From: Streptomyces turgidiscabies Car8
Lineage (GTDB): Bacteria > Actinomycetota > Actinomycetes > Streptomycetales > Streptomycetaceae
Assembly: GCF_000331005.1 (NCBI RefSeq)
Contig: NZ_AEJB01000681.1
Coordinates: 1 to 49,787, forward strand
Length of the DNA: 49,787 bases
Reading direction: 5' to 3'
A model generated the notes under the pieces. That model was not told the DNA's origin and made no database searches. It saw only the letters and a list, made by a program, of their open reading frames with translations. Both the position numbers and the translations under genes were made by a program. This document shows, one piece after another, positions 31,119 through 39,578 of this stretch. The first letter of the stretch is position 1, and the number at the start of each line of letters is the position of its first letter.

Positions 31119-31994
31119 GTGGAGTTCCCCGTGGAGGTCGCGCTGGCCGAGCTGGCTCCCGTGCTGCCAGCCACACCGGGATGGTGGTACGAAATGAAGC
31201 TCGACGGCCACAGGACGGTCATGTGGCGTACAGCCGAAAGCGTGCGTCTGCAAGCGCGTTCCGGGCGCGACGTGACGGCCACGTGGATGGACATCGCGCT
31301 GCCCGGGATGGACATGCCGCCCGGTGTGGTCCTGGACGGTGAGGCCGTTGTCGTCGTGGACAAGCGGATCAGCTTCGAGGCAGCGCAGTCCCGGGCGGCG
31401 TCGGCGCCCGCGCGGGCCCGCCAGCTGGCCGAGCAGCACCCAGCCCTGTACATCGTGTGGGACGTCCTCGCCCTGCCGACAGGGGATGTTCGCGGGCGAC
31501 CGTACGTCGAGCGGCGCGCGATGATGCTCGACGTGCTCGCCGGGCTGTCGTCGCCGTCACCGATTCAGGCGGTGTCGGCGACAGACGATCTGTCGGTGGC
31601 GCAGGATTGGTACGACTCGCTTCAGAACACGGGCGTCGAGGGTGTTGTCGCGAAGCTCGGAACGTCGCCGTACCGGGCAGGGCGCGCCTCATCGTGGAAG
31701 AAGATCAGGCACACGGAGACGACCGACGCTGCTGTGGTCGGCTATACGGGGCCGGCGAAGCGCCCGAAGGCGCTCGTCGTACGACTGCCCGACGGGCGAG
31801 TCCGGCTGACCCGGGCCATCGGTACACAGTTGGCCGCCCAGGTCGCGGCGCAGCTGCCCCTTCCTGAGTCGAGGCGCACGGCCGCCGCTCTGGGAACGGG
31901 TGAGGTGTACACAACCGTGGTCGTCGATCTGATGGTGGAGGTGCTGGCCGACACGACCCGGCACGCCGTCGTGTCGGTGACGCGGTTGCGGTGA
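31119..31994 (+). CDS. ATP-dependent DNA ligase (LigC-like)
   Basis: A 291-residue protein. GTG 31119 is chosen because GGCGGAGG lies seven bases upstream. The nucleotidyltransferase motifs are present: KLDGHR (motif I, with the AMP-accepting Lys), VLDGEAVV (motif III), EGVVAKL (motif IV) and WKKIRH (motif V). It then has a short OB-fold-like C-terminus. Small ATP-dependent ligases accompany repair genes and mobile elements; bacterial replication uses the NAD-dependent enzyme. It acts on nicked DNA in the cytoplasm. Confidence 0.8.
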   Translation: MEFPVEVALAELAPVLPATPGWWYEMKLDGHRTVMWRTAESVRLQARSGRDVTATWMDIALPGMDMPPGVVLDGEAVVVVDKRISFEAAQSRAASAPARARQLAEQHPALYIVWDVLALPTGDVRGRPYVERRAMMLDVLAGLSSPSPIQAVSATDDLSVAQDWYDSLQNTGVEGVVAKLGTSPYRAGRASSWKKIRHTETTDAAVVGYTGPAKRPKALVVRLPDGRVRLTRAIGTQLAAQVAAQLPLPESRRTAAALGTGEVYTTVVVDLMVEVLADTTRHAVVSVTRLR

Positions 31995-31995
31995 G

Positions 31996-32024
31996 CTATC
32001 CACAGGTATTTGTGGTTATCCACA
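31996..32024 (+). promoter_or_regulatory. Pair of DnaA-box-like 9-mers
   Basis: CTATCCACA (31996-32004) and TTATCCACA (32016-32024) stand in the same orientation, 20 bases start to start, directly after the ligase stop. The second is a consensus DnaA box. Two sites could form a small regulatory cluster or be chance; no larger cluster typical of an origin is seen. Confidence 0.45.
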
Positions 32025-32093
32025 GGCCGTCATGCGCTTCGCCGCTTCGCCGTACATTGCTGCCTCAATGATCACGATGCACGGGGGTGCGCG

Positions 32094-32324
32094 ATGACGT
32101 ACAGGGTCGATCTTGCGTTTCGGGTGGAGGAGTCGCTGGCCAACCTCCCGGGCAAAGGCCAGCAGGAGATCTTCGAGACGATCGCGGCGGCCCTCGTCCG
32201 GCCGGACTCTTGGCCGCCACCTGGCGGTCGACACGGCGCGTTCTACTGGGGGCCGCGGTCGTGGGTCGCGTTCGCCGCGTACCTCGACGGCATCGAGGTG
32301 TACGACATGGGTTGGGCAGGCTGA
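32094..32324 (+). CDS. Small RelE/ParE-like protein (possible toxin)
   Basis: A 76-residue protein from ATG 32094, behind a GGGGG run. The 'YRVDLAFRVEESLANLPGKG' opening followed by a helix, then 'GAFYWGPRSWVAFAAYLDG', has the strand-helix-strand layout of ParE/RelE-type proteins. No antitoxin gene is adjacent on either side. It may be an orphan toxin or another small protein of that fold. Confidence 0.4.
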   Translation: MTYRVDLAFRVEESLANLPGKGQQEIFETIAAALVRPDSWPPPGGRHGAFYWGPRSWVAFAAYLDGIEVYDMGWAG

Positions 32325-32549
32325 ACAGGCCCCGCCGCCCCTGGGCGGCGGGGTTCCCGCTACCTCAGGTGCTGTTCAGGGTGATGCACTGGCACGGCTG
32401 CGGTTCGCCGGCACGTCGACGGGGGCGAAGGGACGGATCAGGGCGGTCTGTAGCCCCGTTGGAACAGAGCACAGCTCGTGCTCGCGTGGTAGGCGCCGCT
32501 CGTGTCGGTGGTGACGACCTGCAGTTGGCTGAACCGAGAAGAGGCTTTG

Positions 32550-33431
32550 ATGAGGCGTAGCGACTTCGGCCGGTACCTGTACTGGTCAGACCGGAAGATC
32601 CGCCACATGGCACGGGACAACGGGCTGTCCCTGCATCGGCCCTGGTACCCGACAGCAGTCACGTCTCCCGGAGAGGTCATGGGCGTCCCGCTGCCGCAGG
32701 TGGAGTTCGCTCCCACGCAAGGGCAAGACCAGAACCGGCAAAAGATCGCCCGGAAGCTACTCAAGGCTGTCGGCGCCCAGGCCACCGTCACCTTCGGCGA
32801 GCCGCCGCCGGTCCACTTCGCCCAGGGCGTGGACCAGGTCAACATCGCCTGGTATGGGGAAGGCCCCGAGCGAGACAAGGGCACTCTGCTGCACGTACGC
32901 ACTCACAGCACGGCCGGGGAACAAGTCGACCTGGTGCTGTTCGGCAGTATGGATAACCTCGCCGACTTCCGGCGCTCCGAGGTCCTTGAGGCCGGATGGT
33001 CCTCGTCGGCGTGGACGGCGGTCTACGAATTGCTGCAAACCCGCGGCACACGGAACTCCTCCCAATGGGACGACCCGGAGTCTCTCGCCGTGGAAGTCCT
33101 CAAGATCGCACTTGCACAGGGAGACCGCCCCGGAATGGACCATGCAAACAGACCCTGGACACGCGGCTACACCCTCGGCCACGCACCGCAGTGCGAGTGG
33201 TTCGCCGAGATCTTCACGGACGTGGTGCTGGCCCCGGCACGCTGGAACTTTCAGGCGGACGACCCCCTGAACGGCGCCTCCCGGATCCTGGTCGGTGCAC
33301 CGGTATGGGTGCGCACCGCCAGCCCCAGGTCAGTGGTCCGCTACTCCCGTCTGAGGCAGAACGCGTCCGGGTCTCCCCGCCGTTGGCAGAGGTCCTTGTT
33401 CCGACCGGCCCGGAGCCAGCAAGAAGGGTGA
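32550..33431 (+). CDS. Unknown Streptomyces protein
   Basis: A protein of about 293 residues from ATG 32550, behind GAGAAGAGG. It begins MRRSDFGRYLYWSDRKIRHMA and has a mixed alpha/beta body (VDLVLFGSMDNLADFRRSEV, SSSAWTAVYELLQT). The opening resembles a family of actinobacterial proteins of unknown function (DUF7019-like, not verified). The last ~40 residues are Arg/Ser/Gln-rich, and the gene may have lost its natural end. Confidence 0.5.
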   Translation: MRRSDFGRYLYWSDRKIRHMARDNGLSLHRPWYPTAVTSPGEVMGVPLPQVEFAPTQGQDQNRQKIARKLLKAVGAQATVTFGEPPPVHFAQGVDQVNIAWYGEGPERDKGTLLHVRTHSTAGEQVDLVLFGSMDNLADFRRSEVLEAGWSSSAWTAVYELLQTRGTRNSSQWDDPESLAVEVLKIALAQGDRPGMDHANRPWTRGYTLGHAPQCEWFAEIFTDVVLAPARWNFQADDPLNGASRILVGAPVWVRTASPRSVVRYSRLRQNASGSPRRWQRSLFRPARSQQEG

Positions 33432-34683
33432 GTTCCCTCGGCACGGCCCTGGGAGGGGGTACGGGCAGGACCTACGAGGATCAGCGGCCGCCCAGATACC
33501 CAGTGTCTCCACGTCCCTTGAACAGGTCGGCCCACCGGATCTGGGTGAGCCTGAGACCCAGCAGCCGTTCGGCGCGGTCGCTTTAGGCAGGGCAGCTGCG
33601 GAAGTCGGACAGATTCGAATACTCGTTGCCAAACTCTGGCGTCGGCCTCTGCCAGCAGTTCATGTGAAGCGGGTGCCGCCCGCGACTGCACAGGTGCTCC
33701 CAGCCGGCCCACCACGCACCGGCATCCCGTCCTGGACCGAGGACGACGCCCCACCAATGATCGAAGTCATCGCGAAGAACGTCGAGTCCATCATCACGAC
33801 CCTCAACGTCAAGGGTGGATACGGAAACAACGACTTCGTGAACCAGGGGCCGGCAGAAGTAGACATCGCCGAGTTCGTCAAGCAGATCAAGATCCCGTCG
33901 GTCGACCGCCAGGACGAGAACGGACACCTCATGCAAGCGGCAGAGTACGACGCACGGATCGAGATGATCAGGAACGTCTTCTGGGAGCGCCGACAGGAAT
34001 CCGGAGAACGTCGCGTTCAGCGTCGGCACCTTCGACTACGAGCTCGGCAACCCTCCCTTCTACAAGGAGGCGGAGGCGAAGCCCGCTGACTTCGAGGACC
34101 AAAGCACAAAGGCGGCCTGCCGCAGGTCATCGACCAGCCAACGTTCTCAACGTCGCGGAGAAGCCATGACACACGCAGACGAGCGGGTGCGCAAGGTGAC
34201 CATGCTGCACGCAGGCGGCAAGCTCCACGAGTTCTGGTGGCCCGGCAGCGATGTACGCGCAGAAGGTAGTCGCCAAGGACTACTTGTAGGAGAAGGGCAA
34301 GGTACGCATCCGGCACCTAGCCACGAATACGCATGTCACGCGCCCTGTCGGAGATCAGCGGTGAAGCAGTGCCGTGGTTCATGGACTCACGTTCTGCGCT
34401 GCCCCTAATCGCCGACCGAAACGGACAGGACGCTGATCAAACGCGTGTTTACGCAGGTCAGCCCCAGTGATGCCGTAGGGAGCGCCGTGTGCGAACGACT
34501 CCGTGTGACCGGCTTCACCATCGGGCGTGTCGGGGTGCCGAGCCATCCGTAGTTGTCAGTACCACCCGACACAATGGTTCCCGGCGGCCTTTCGGTGCCG
34601 CCGCCTATATGGCGGCGGCCCCCTGCTCACAACAGGAGGCCACCGACTTCGACAGCAGAAACGGACGACCTGAGGAGGTCACC
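33432..34683 (+). pseudogene. Decayed stretch with coding fragments
   Basis: No intact gene is present. Plus-strand fragments that look coding are MIEVIAKNVESIITTLNVKG (around 33757-33816), DFVNQGPAEVDIAEFVKQIKI up to RIEMIRNVFWE (to about 33990), then in another frame NVAFSVGTFDYELGNPPFY (about 34006-34065), and further on LHAGGKLHEFWWPGSD (about 34200). They sit in one order but several frames, so this looks like one or two genes broken by frameshifts. I cannot name the family. Confidence 0.4.
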
Positions 34684-34911
34684 ATCTCCACCGAGAACGA
34701 GCCTACGGGCTCCCACTGTCAAAGCAACTCTGACCAGCACCTAGATGGCCCCGCGCTCGGCGAGAAGCCGCAGACCAGGCGGCCGAGCCCCGCCCGGATG
34801 CGGGCACGCCGACTGCTGGATACCGCAAGCGACGAACTCATGCGCCTGGCAGTGAAGGCGTCCGTGACCGGCGTGCTCGCGGGGGCGGCCTACTGGTTCG
34901 AGCGCCGCTGA
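34684..34911 (+). CDS. Small basic protein with one hydrophobic segment; start codon unclear
   Basis: The C-terminal 60 residues (RMRARRLLDTASDELMRLA, then VKASVTGVLAGAAYWFERR) look like a real small membrane-associated protein. A perfect GAGGAGG ribosome binding site lies five bases before an in-frame ATC (34684), exactly where ATG would be expected. Either ATC is used inefficiently, the start was lost by mutation, or translation starts at ATG 34797. A weak inverted repeat follows the stop (about 34919-34957). Confidence 0.4.
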   Translation: MSTENEPTGSHCQSNSDQHLDGPALGEKPQTRRPSPARMRARRLLDTASDELMRLAVKASVTGVLAGAAYWFERR

Positions 34912-35049
34912 CCCGGGGCCGCCTGGGAGTACCCGAGGTGCTCTCAGGCGGTCCGCCTTGCCAGGACTACAAGATGGGATACGTGGCCAACCGCAAGGTC
35001 GTCACTTTCCGCTTCGCCCGGTCGCGGGCTTCAAACTGCTTCGCGCCCG

Positions 35050-35784
35050 CTACTCGCCCTCCGGTTGAGCTACCTCCGCCAACTCAATCCCACGCACTCG
35101 CTGGAGCCAGCGGACCAGAGCGAACATCGCAACACCGCAGCCGCCGGTCCAGCCCCACCCTTCCGTCAGGAGGGTGTGAACCCCGTCGTGTTTCGCGATG
35201 TAGAGCACGAGCAGCGCCGGTGGGACACCGGTGAAGGATTCCCGACGGTTTCGCGTGGACAGGATCCAGTCGATGGGACGCCACAGGCGACCGAGAGAGT
35301 CTCGAAGAACGAAGCGGATAGCGGCAACAAGGAACCCAAGCGCATACCGCCGCTGCTGCAACGGCGTGAGGGACACACCGTCCTCCGCCCGGCCATCGAG
35401 GTCAGCCAGCCACGCGGTGTGCATGTCGCGGCGGTCTCCAGCGATCTTGGCCGCCAGGGAGGCCCAGCGTTCTGCATGTGGCTCTCGCGCCGGCTCGGCT
35501 GGCGGCACACGAACCAACCACTTCGAGTTCTCCGTGCCGCCGAGGCGATATCCGGTTGGGACATCTTCGTTCCTCACCATCCTCGTCGGCTCCACCTCGG
35601 TGATGCTCTTGAAGAGCCTCTTCACGTCGGCGGCTTCACCCTTGCAGTTCGGGCAGGTTGCCACGTGCGCGAGCACCCTTCCCCGGGCGCCTTCCCCGAG
35701 CTCTCCTTCTATCAGGTTTGCCAGGCGATCACCGAGGCGGCTCTTCCGTAGCCACGGCCGATCATTGCTTCCGGACGTCGTCAC
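35050..35784 (-). CDS. Zinc-finger anti-sigma-like protein with a membrane segment
   Basis: A 244-residue protein. GTG 35784 overlaps the PadR stop (GTGA). The N-terminus (~15-50) has the helix plus HVATCPNCKG of zf-HC2 anti-sigma domains. The C-terminal region holds hydrophobic segments (PPALLVLYIA; CGVAMFALVRWL). Anti-sigma factors of this class sequester ECF sigma factors at the membrane. No sigma gene is adjacent, but an ECF sigma gene with membrane segments lies at the other end of the cargo (4722-5774); pairing is speculation. Confidence 0.6.
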   Translation of the reverse strand: MTTSGSNDRPWLRKSRLGDRLANLIEGELGEGARGRVLAHVATCPNCKGEAADVKRLFKSITEVEPTRMVRNEDVPTGYRLGGTENSKWLVRVPPAEPAREPHAERWASLAAKIAGDRRDMHTAWLADLDGRAEDGVSLTPLQQRRYALGFLVAAIRFVLRDSLGRLWRPIDWILSTRNRRESFTGVPPALLVLYIAKHDGVHTLLTEGWGWTGGCGVAMFALVRWLQRVRGIELAEVAQPEGE

Positions 35785-36101
35785 GCCACACCGCCTGTGG
35801 GTCGGAGGCCGAATCGGGCGCGGCGCGCATTTCGGACTTCCAATGCTTCCAGCGCCTGGGCCCGCCCAACGTTCGTGAACTCGTAGAAGCGTCGGGCCGG
35901 ACGCCCCGGGTGGGCTTCCTCCTCGTTCCAGCTCCTGAGCCAGCCGCGTTCAAGGAGACGGTCGAGAATTGGGTAGACGGTGCCGGGGCCGAGGTCGGCG
36001 TCGCGGCAGATGCTCAGGCCCCACGCAGGCGCGTCAGGCTTCACGTTGAGCAGCACCCCCAAGACCGCCATGGTCGGCTTGGTAAGCCTGATATTGGTCA
36101 T
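35781..36101 (-). CDS. PadR family transcriptional regulator
   Basis: A 106-residue protein from ATG 36101. It shows the PadR winged helix: TKPTMAVLGVLLNV, then ADLGPGTVYPILDRLLERGWL and the RRFYEFTNVGR wing. Length and motifs are normal for the short PadR group, which binds phenolic or drug-like ligands. It is coupled to the anti-sigma-like gene. Two repeats just upstream (36118-36156) are its likely operators. Confidence 0.75.
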   Translation of the reverse strand: MTNIRLTKPTMAVLGVLLNVKPDAPAWGLSICRDADLGPGTVYPILDRLLERGWLRSWNEEEAHPGRPARRFYEFTNVGRAQALEALEVRNARRARFGLRPTGGVA

Positions 36102-36117
36102 GCCTGCAATGAAACCA

Positions 36118-36156
36118 TGTATCGAGTACGAGCTACAAGCGTGTATCGAGTACGAG
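36118..36156 (-). promoter_or_regulatory. Tandem operator-like repeats upstream of PadR
   Basis: TGTATCGAGTACGAG occurs at 36118-36132 and again at 36142-36156, 24 bases apart. The first also reads as TGTA...TACA with a 12-base spacer, the symmetry seen in PadR sites. Position and symmetry suggest autoregulation. Confidence 0.55.
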
Positions 36157-36221
36157 CCTCACTTTTCCAATCCTGCGCCCGTACACCGACGCTGCCCCGC
36201 TCGTCCGCCCGCGCGGCTGTG

Positions 36222-36395
36222 GCGCCGTGAGGCGCGGGGCCGTGGACGATGGCGCCCTGGTTGACCTCGGAGATCAGGCCATACACGAGGATGCGGAGGC
36301 GTCGATGTGGCCGGGCGAGTCCGGGTCAGTGGATATCCACGTCGTCCACTCCCGCTCAAGGTCGGTGAACAGGCCCCGCAGTCGCACCGACGTCT
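36222..36395 (-). pseudogene. Relic resembling a phage terminase C-terminus
   Basis: In a frame overlapping the end of the MuF-like gene the minus strand reads GLFTDLEREWTTWISTDPDS, PGHIDAS, then after a shift RILVYGLISEVNQGAIVHGP. The 'LE.E...W......SP...DA' pattern is that of the last nuclease motif of large terminases (compare SPDRMDA in the intact TerL at 46678). If correct it is the tail end of a second, lost terminase at the right edge of the cargo. The match is short, so confidence is modest. Confidence 0.35.
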
Positions 36396-37192
36396 GGCCG
36401 CGCGCCGAAAGCACGTCGGCAGCGGGGATGGGAGATCGGCCACGCCCCCGCCTCTTCAACCGTCCGGAGTGTGCCGTTCGCCTTGTCGGTGTCCTTGTGG
36501 CTGGTCCAGCCGCAATCGGCGCCGTCGAACACCTCCATCCACTGCACACCCGACTCACGGGCACGGTTGAGGGTGCCCGCGTTGTAGGCGACCGCGCTCT
36601 TGGCGAGCGTCGCAGACTCCGCCCACGCCCGCACCGGTACGTGAGCCCCGTTTCGATAGATCACGGTCCTCAGCTGATGCTCGACGGCCAGCCGGTCCGC
36701 CAACCCTTTCGCGGCCTGCAGGGCGGTGGTGTTGCCCGCGGCCAGGAGCGGCACTTCACGGCGTGCGGCCTCCCGTACCGCCCGATAGAACTGGGCGGCC
36801 ATGCGCTGCTCCTCTTCTGAGCGGCGCAGGAAGTCGGCGTAGGAGTCCGAGGCCAGCGACTGCAGGGCTTCACGGTGGATGAGCGTCCACGAGAATTGCC
36901 CGCCGACGGTGCGGGCCGCGGCGCGCGCCCCCTCCTCGTACAGGTGGGGCAGTTGCCGGGCAACGAACGCTTTCGCTTCGGTATCGACGCGCCGCTGAAA
37001 GTCTGTGATGGCGGCCTGGAACTGGGCGAGGCGGTCGGTGACCATCCGGGAGCGGCTGTTGTCGCCGATCGCGTCGATCACGGCGGACTGCTCGGCGGCG
37101 AGGCGCTGCCAAGCGTCCTCCAGTACTGCGGCGACACGAGCCGCCACGGTGGCCGCATCCCCGGGGGTCAGCGGCGGGAATTCGTAGGCCAC
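36356..37192 (-). CDS. MuF-like phage minor head protein
   Basis: A 278-residue protein. GTG 37192 overlaps the upstream stop by one base. The long helical N-terminus is followed by the MuF zinc-type end: FDGADCGWTSHKDTDKANG, then ISHPRCRRAFGARPD. These proteins sit at the portal vertex and are ejected or help head assembly. In most actinophages the gene lies between portal and scaffold; here it follows the capsid genes. The final ~10 residues (ATAGPVHRP) may be altered by the junction with cargo DNA. Confidence 0.75.
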   Translation of the reverse strand: MAYEFPPLTPGDAATVAARVAAVLEDAWQRLAAEQSAVIDAIGDNSRSRMVTDRLAQFQAAITDFQRRVDTEAKAFVARQLPHLYEEGARAAARTVGGQFSWTLIHREALQSLASDSYADFLRRSEEEQRMAAQFYRAVREAARREVPLLAAGNTTALQAAKGLADRLAVEHQLRTVIYRNGAHVPVRAWAESATLAKSAVAYNAGTLNRARESGVQWMEVFDGADCGWTSHKDTDKANGTLRTVEEAGAWPISHPRCRRAFGARPDVGATAGPVHRP

Positions 37193-37524
37193 TATCGCCG
37201 CCAGTGGTGGTACCGGCGGTGAGCGGGCTGCAGCGGGGCAATGGCCAGCGTGTCCGCGCCAGTTGGATCGTCGGGTGCGGTCGTGTCTTCCAGGGAGGCG
37301 ATCTGTCTCTCCAGGCCTGTCAGGTTGTTGGACTGGTCGAGGGTGACCACGCCGTCGACGGTCATGCGGAGTGGGTCGGCGAGCAGCTTCGCGCGCCGTT
37401 CGGCCAGGACCTCGTTCGCGACAGCGCGGGCAGAGGCCAGTCGCGCGTAGCGTGCGTCCAGGTCGGATGTGTCGGTGGTGGGGCCGAGCTGAGCCAGCAG
37501 CCAGGCGCGTACAGCGACGTCCAC
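37192..37524 (-). CDS. Small phage head protein, unknown
   Basis: A 110-residue protein (ATG or equivalent at 37524, MDVAVRAWLLAQLG). It is helical, with a 'LDARYARLASARAVANEVLAE' central helix that suggests an oligomeric head-tail adaptor. It ends RRYHHWRR and is coupled to the MuF-like gene. Assignment is by location only. Confidence 0.5.
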   Translation of the reverse strand: MDVAVRAWLLAQLGPTTDTSDLDARYARLASARAVANEVLAERRAKLLADPLRMTVDGVVTLDQSNNLTGLERQIASLEDTTAPDDPTGADTLAIAPLQPAHRRYHHWRR

Positions 37525-37595
37525 GAGATGCTCCTGTCCTTCGAGGTGAGGCCCGACACCGTGGCGGTGCCGAGCCTCACTGGATGTGCCGCTAC

Positions 37596-37910
<315 letters not shown>

Positions 37911-37922
37911 GACCAGCTCCCG

Positions 37923-38966
37923 TTAGAAGACCGTCGCAGCGATGTGGATGTCCGGCACGTACAGCACGGGCATCGCAGCAGCGGCCGAGATCGTGGACAA
38001 CTGGACGGGGGTACGCGTCTGCACGTAGGTGGTGATCACGATGCCGGGGGCCTCCTCTGCAGTGATGACTCCCTTGCCGCGCAGCTCGATCGACTCGGCG
38101 GTCAGACCGTACTGGGTCTCGCCCCACTGTTCGCGGCGCGGCGGGATCATCGCCCACATCGACTCCGGGGTCGTGCGCACCAGGTTGTCGCCGCTGTCGT
38201 ACGCCTGCACGTCGTAGGCGGTCACGGGCGGCAGGTTGTACTTGGCGCGGACCCGGTTGACCTCCTCCGGCGCGAGCATCCCACTCGGAATTTGCTCGGT
38301 GGACGGCGAGTTGTAGAACGCGGCCCGGTACTCCGCCGTGGACCCGAGCAGCGACAGCGCCTTCTCCGAGCTGATGACCCGCTCGGGGCGCGGTGCGCCG
38401 ATGCTCTTCAGGTACTGGATCCACGCCAGCTCGTCGGTGACCGGGGTGGCCGCATCCGACTGGGACCACGGCACCGCCACCACCGGCCGGTTGGCGGCCG
38501 GCACCTTCCAGTCCACGTCCAGGGCGACTCCAGGCAGGGACACCACCCCAGCGGACAGCATTTGTCCGGCGGCGATCTCCATGGCGGCCTTCGTGGCCTC
38601 CACATGCTGTTCGAGGTCGTCGTAGAGCAGGTCGAGGAACTCGCTAGTGTCCTGGCCCCGGTCTACGGCCGCCAGGATGATCTGGAGCTCGGAGAAGGGC
38701 AGTTCCTGGCCGACCCAGGGCAGCATGCCTTCGTTGATGACCTGCTCGGCACGCCGCCTGGCGAGCGTCGGCGCGGCTTCCCACGCGCGGAACTTCGCCG
38801 CGTTGACGCGCCGCTTGCTGCTCTTGGTACGGAACTTGACGTTGTCGATGTTCCGTTCGGCGAACACCTCGCGGGTGAGGAGGTAGTCCTCCGGCGTGGT
38901 GATCGCTCGGATGAACGCCTGGATGTCTTCGGGGACGATCGCCTCAAGGAGCTTCTCAAGGGCCAT
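37923..38966 (-). CDS. Major capsid protein
   Basis: A 347-residue protein from ATG 38966 (MALEKLLEAIVPED). The FRTKSSKRRVNAAKFRAWEA region, the SPSTEQIPSGMLAPEEVNRVRA block and the beta-rich end fit gpE-like capsid proteins of the HK97 fold. It lies directly after the decoration protein and scaffold genes, as expected. It would build the icosahedral head. The frame is intact. Confidence 0.8.
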   Translation of the reverse strand: MALEKLLEAIVPEDIQAFIRAITTPEDYLLTREVFAERNIDNVKFRTKSSKRRVNAAKFRAWEAAPTLARRRAEQVINEGMLPWVGQELPFSELQIILAAVDRGQDTSEFLDLLYDDLEQHVEATKAAMEIAAGQMLSAGVVSLPGVALDVDWKVPAANRPVVAVPWSQSDAATPVTDELAWIQYLKSIGAPRPERVISSEKALSLLGSTAEYRAAFYNSPSTEQIPSGMLAPEEVNRVRAKYNLPPVTAYDVQAYDSGDNLVRTTPESMWAMIPPRREQWGETQYGLTAESIELRGKGVITAEEAPGIVITTYVQTRTPVQLSTISAAAAMPVLYVPDIHIAATVF

Positions 38967-38978
38967 GGGGCTGCCTCC

Positions 38979-39392
38979 TTACCGGTAGTGGATGAATGCG
39001 GTCGTGTTCGCGGCGGCCGGGGGTGCGAAGGTGACGGGCAGCTTCGCCGCCTGCACCTCGCCGCGCCACAGCAGTGCGCCCGCGGTCTTCGCAGAGCCGG
39101 GGGTGAACGCGGTCTCGGCAACGAGGAATCCGGCGAGGATCTGACTGCCGTCACTGGCTGCGGCGTTGTAGGGCACGTAAAGGCCGGATGCGGTGATCTT
39201 GCCGAGCGGGATGCCGGACTTGATGATGTGGCGGGGCTGGTTCTGCGTGCCCGCCGTGTAGTGGGTGCCTGCCGTCAGCTTGCTGGTGTCGACAGTGATC
39301 GTCTGGGCTTCGTGGACGCCGTCCAGTGAAGCGAGCCATGTCCGGTCGTCGGTGACCGTCGTGGTGGTGGTGAGGACCTGGTAGTCGCTCAC
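38979..39392 (-). CDS. Head decoration protein
   Basis: A 137-residue protein from ATG 39392 (MSDYQVLTTTTTVTDDR), 12 bases before the capsid gene start. It is beta-rich with G/T/A-rich loops (TAGTHYTAGTQNQ) and no charged core, like lambda gpD-type cement proteins. Decoration proteins bind the capsid exterior after expansion. Position between scaffold and capsid supports the call. Confidence 0.7.
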   Translation of the reverse strand: MSDYQVLTTTTTVTDDRTWLASLDGVHEAQTITVDTSKLTAGTHYTAGTQNQPRHIIKSGIPLGKITASGLYVPYNAAASDGSQILAGFLVAETAFTPGSAKTAGALLWRGEVQAAKLPVTFAPPAAANTTAFIHYR

Positions 39393-39578
39393 GATGTCTC
39401 CCTCGTGGGTGCGGATCGAATTCCTCCCGCACCCGGCGCGAGTTGCAAGGGGCGGTGTCCACGAGATGAAGGCGGCCGAGCCGCGCCAGGGCGTGGTCCC
39501 TGATCAGCCCGACCGGGTTCCGGAAGGGCGTCCACGGATTGAGGGGCGTGGTCCCACGGCCATGTCTCGTTGACGTGG

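Noticed and set aside
31996..32024. Replication origin
   Set aside because: Only two DnaA-like boxes are present, with no AT-rich region and no replication gene nearby.
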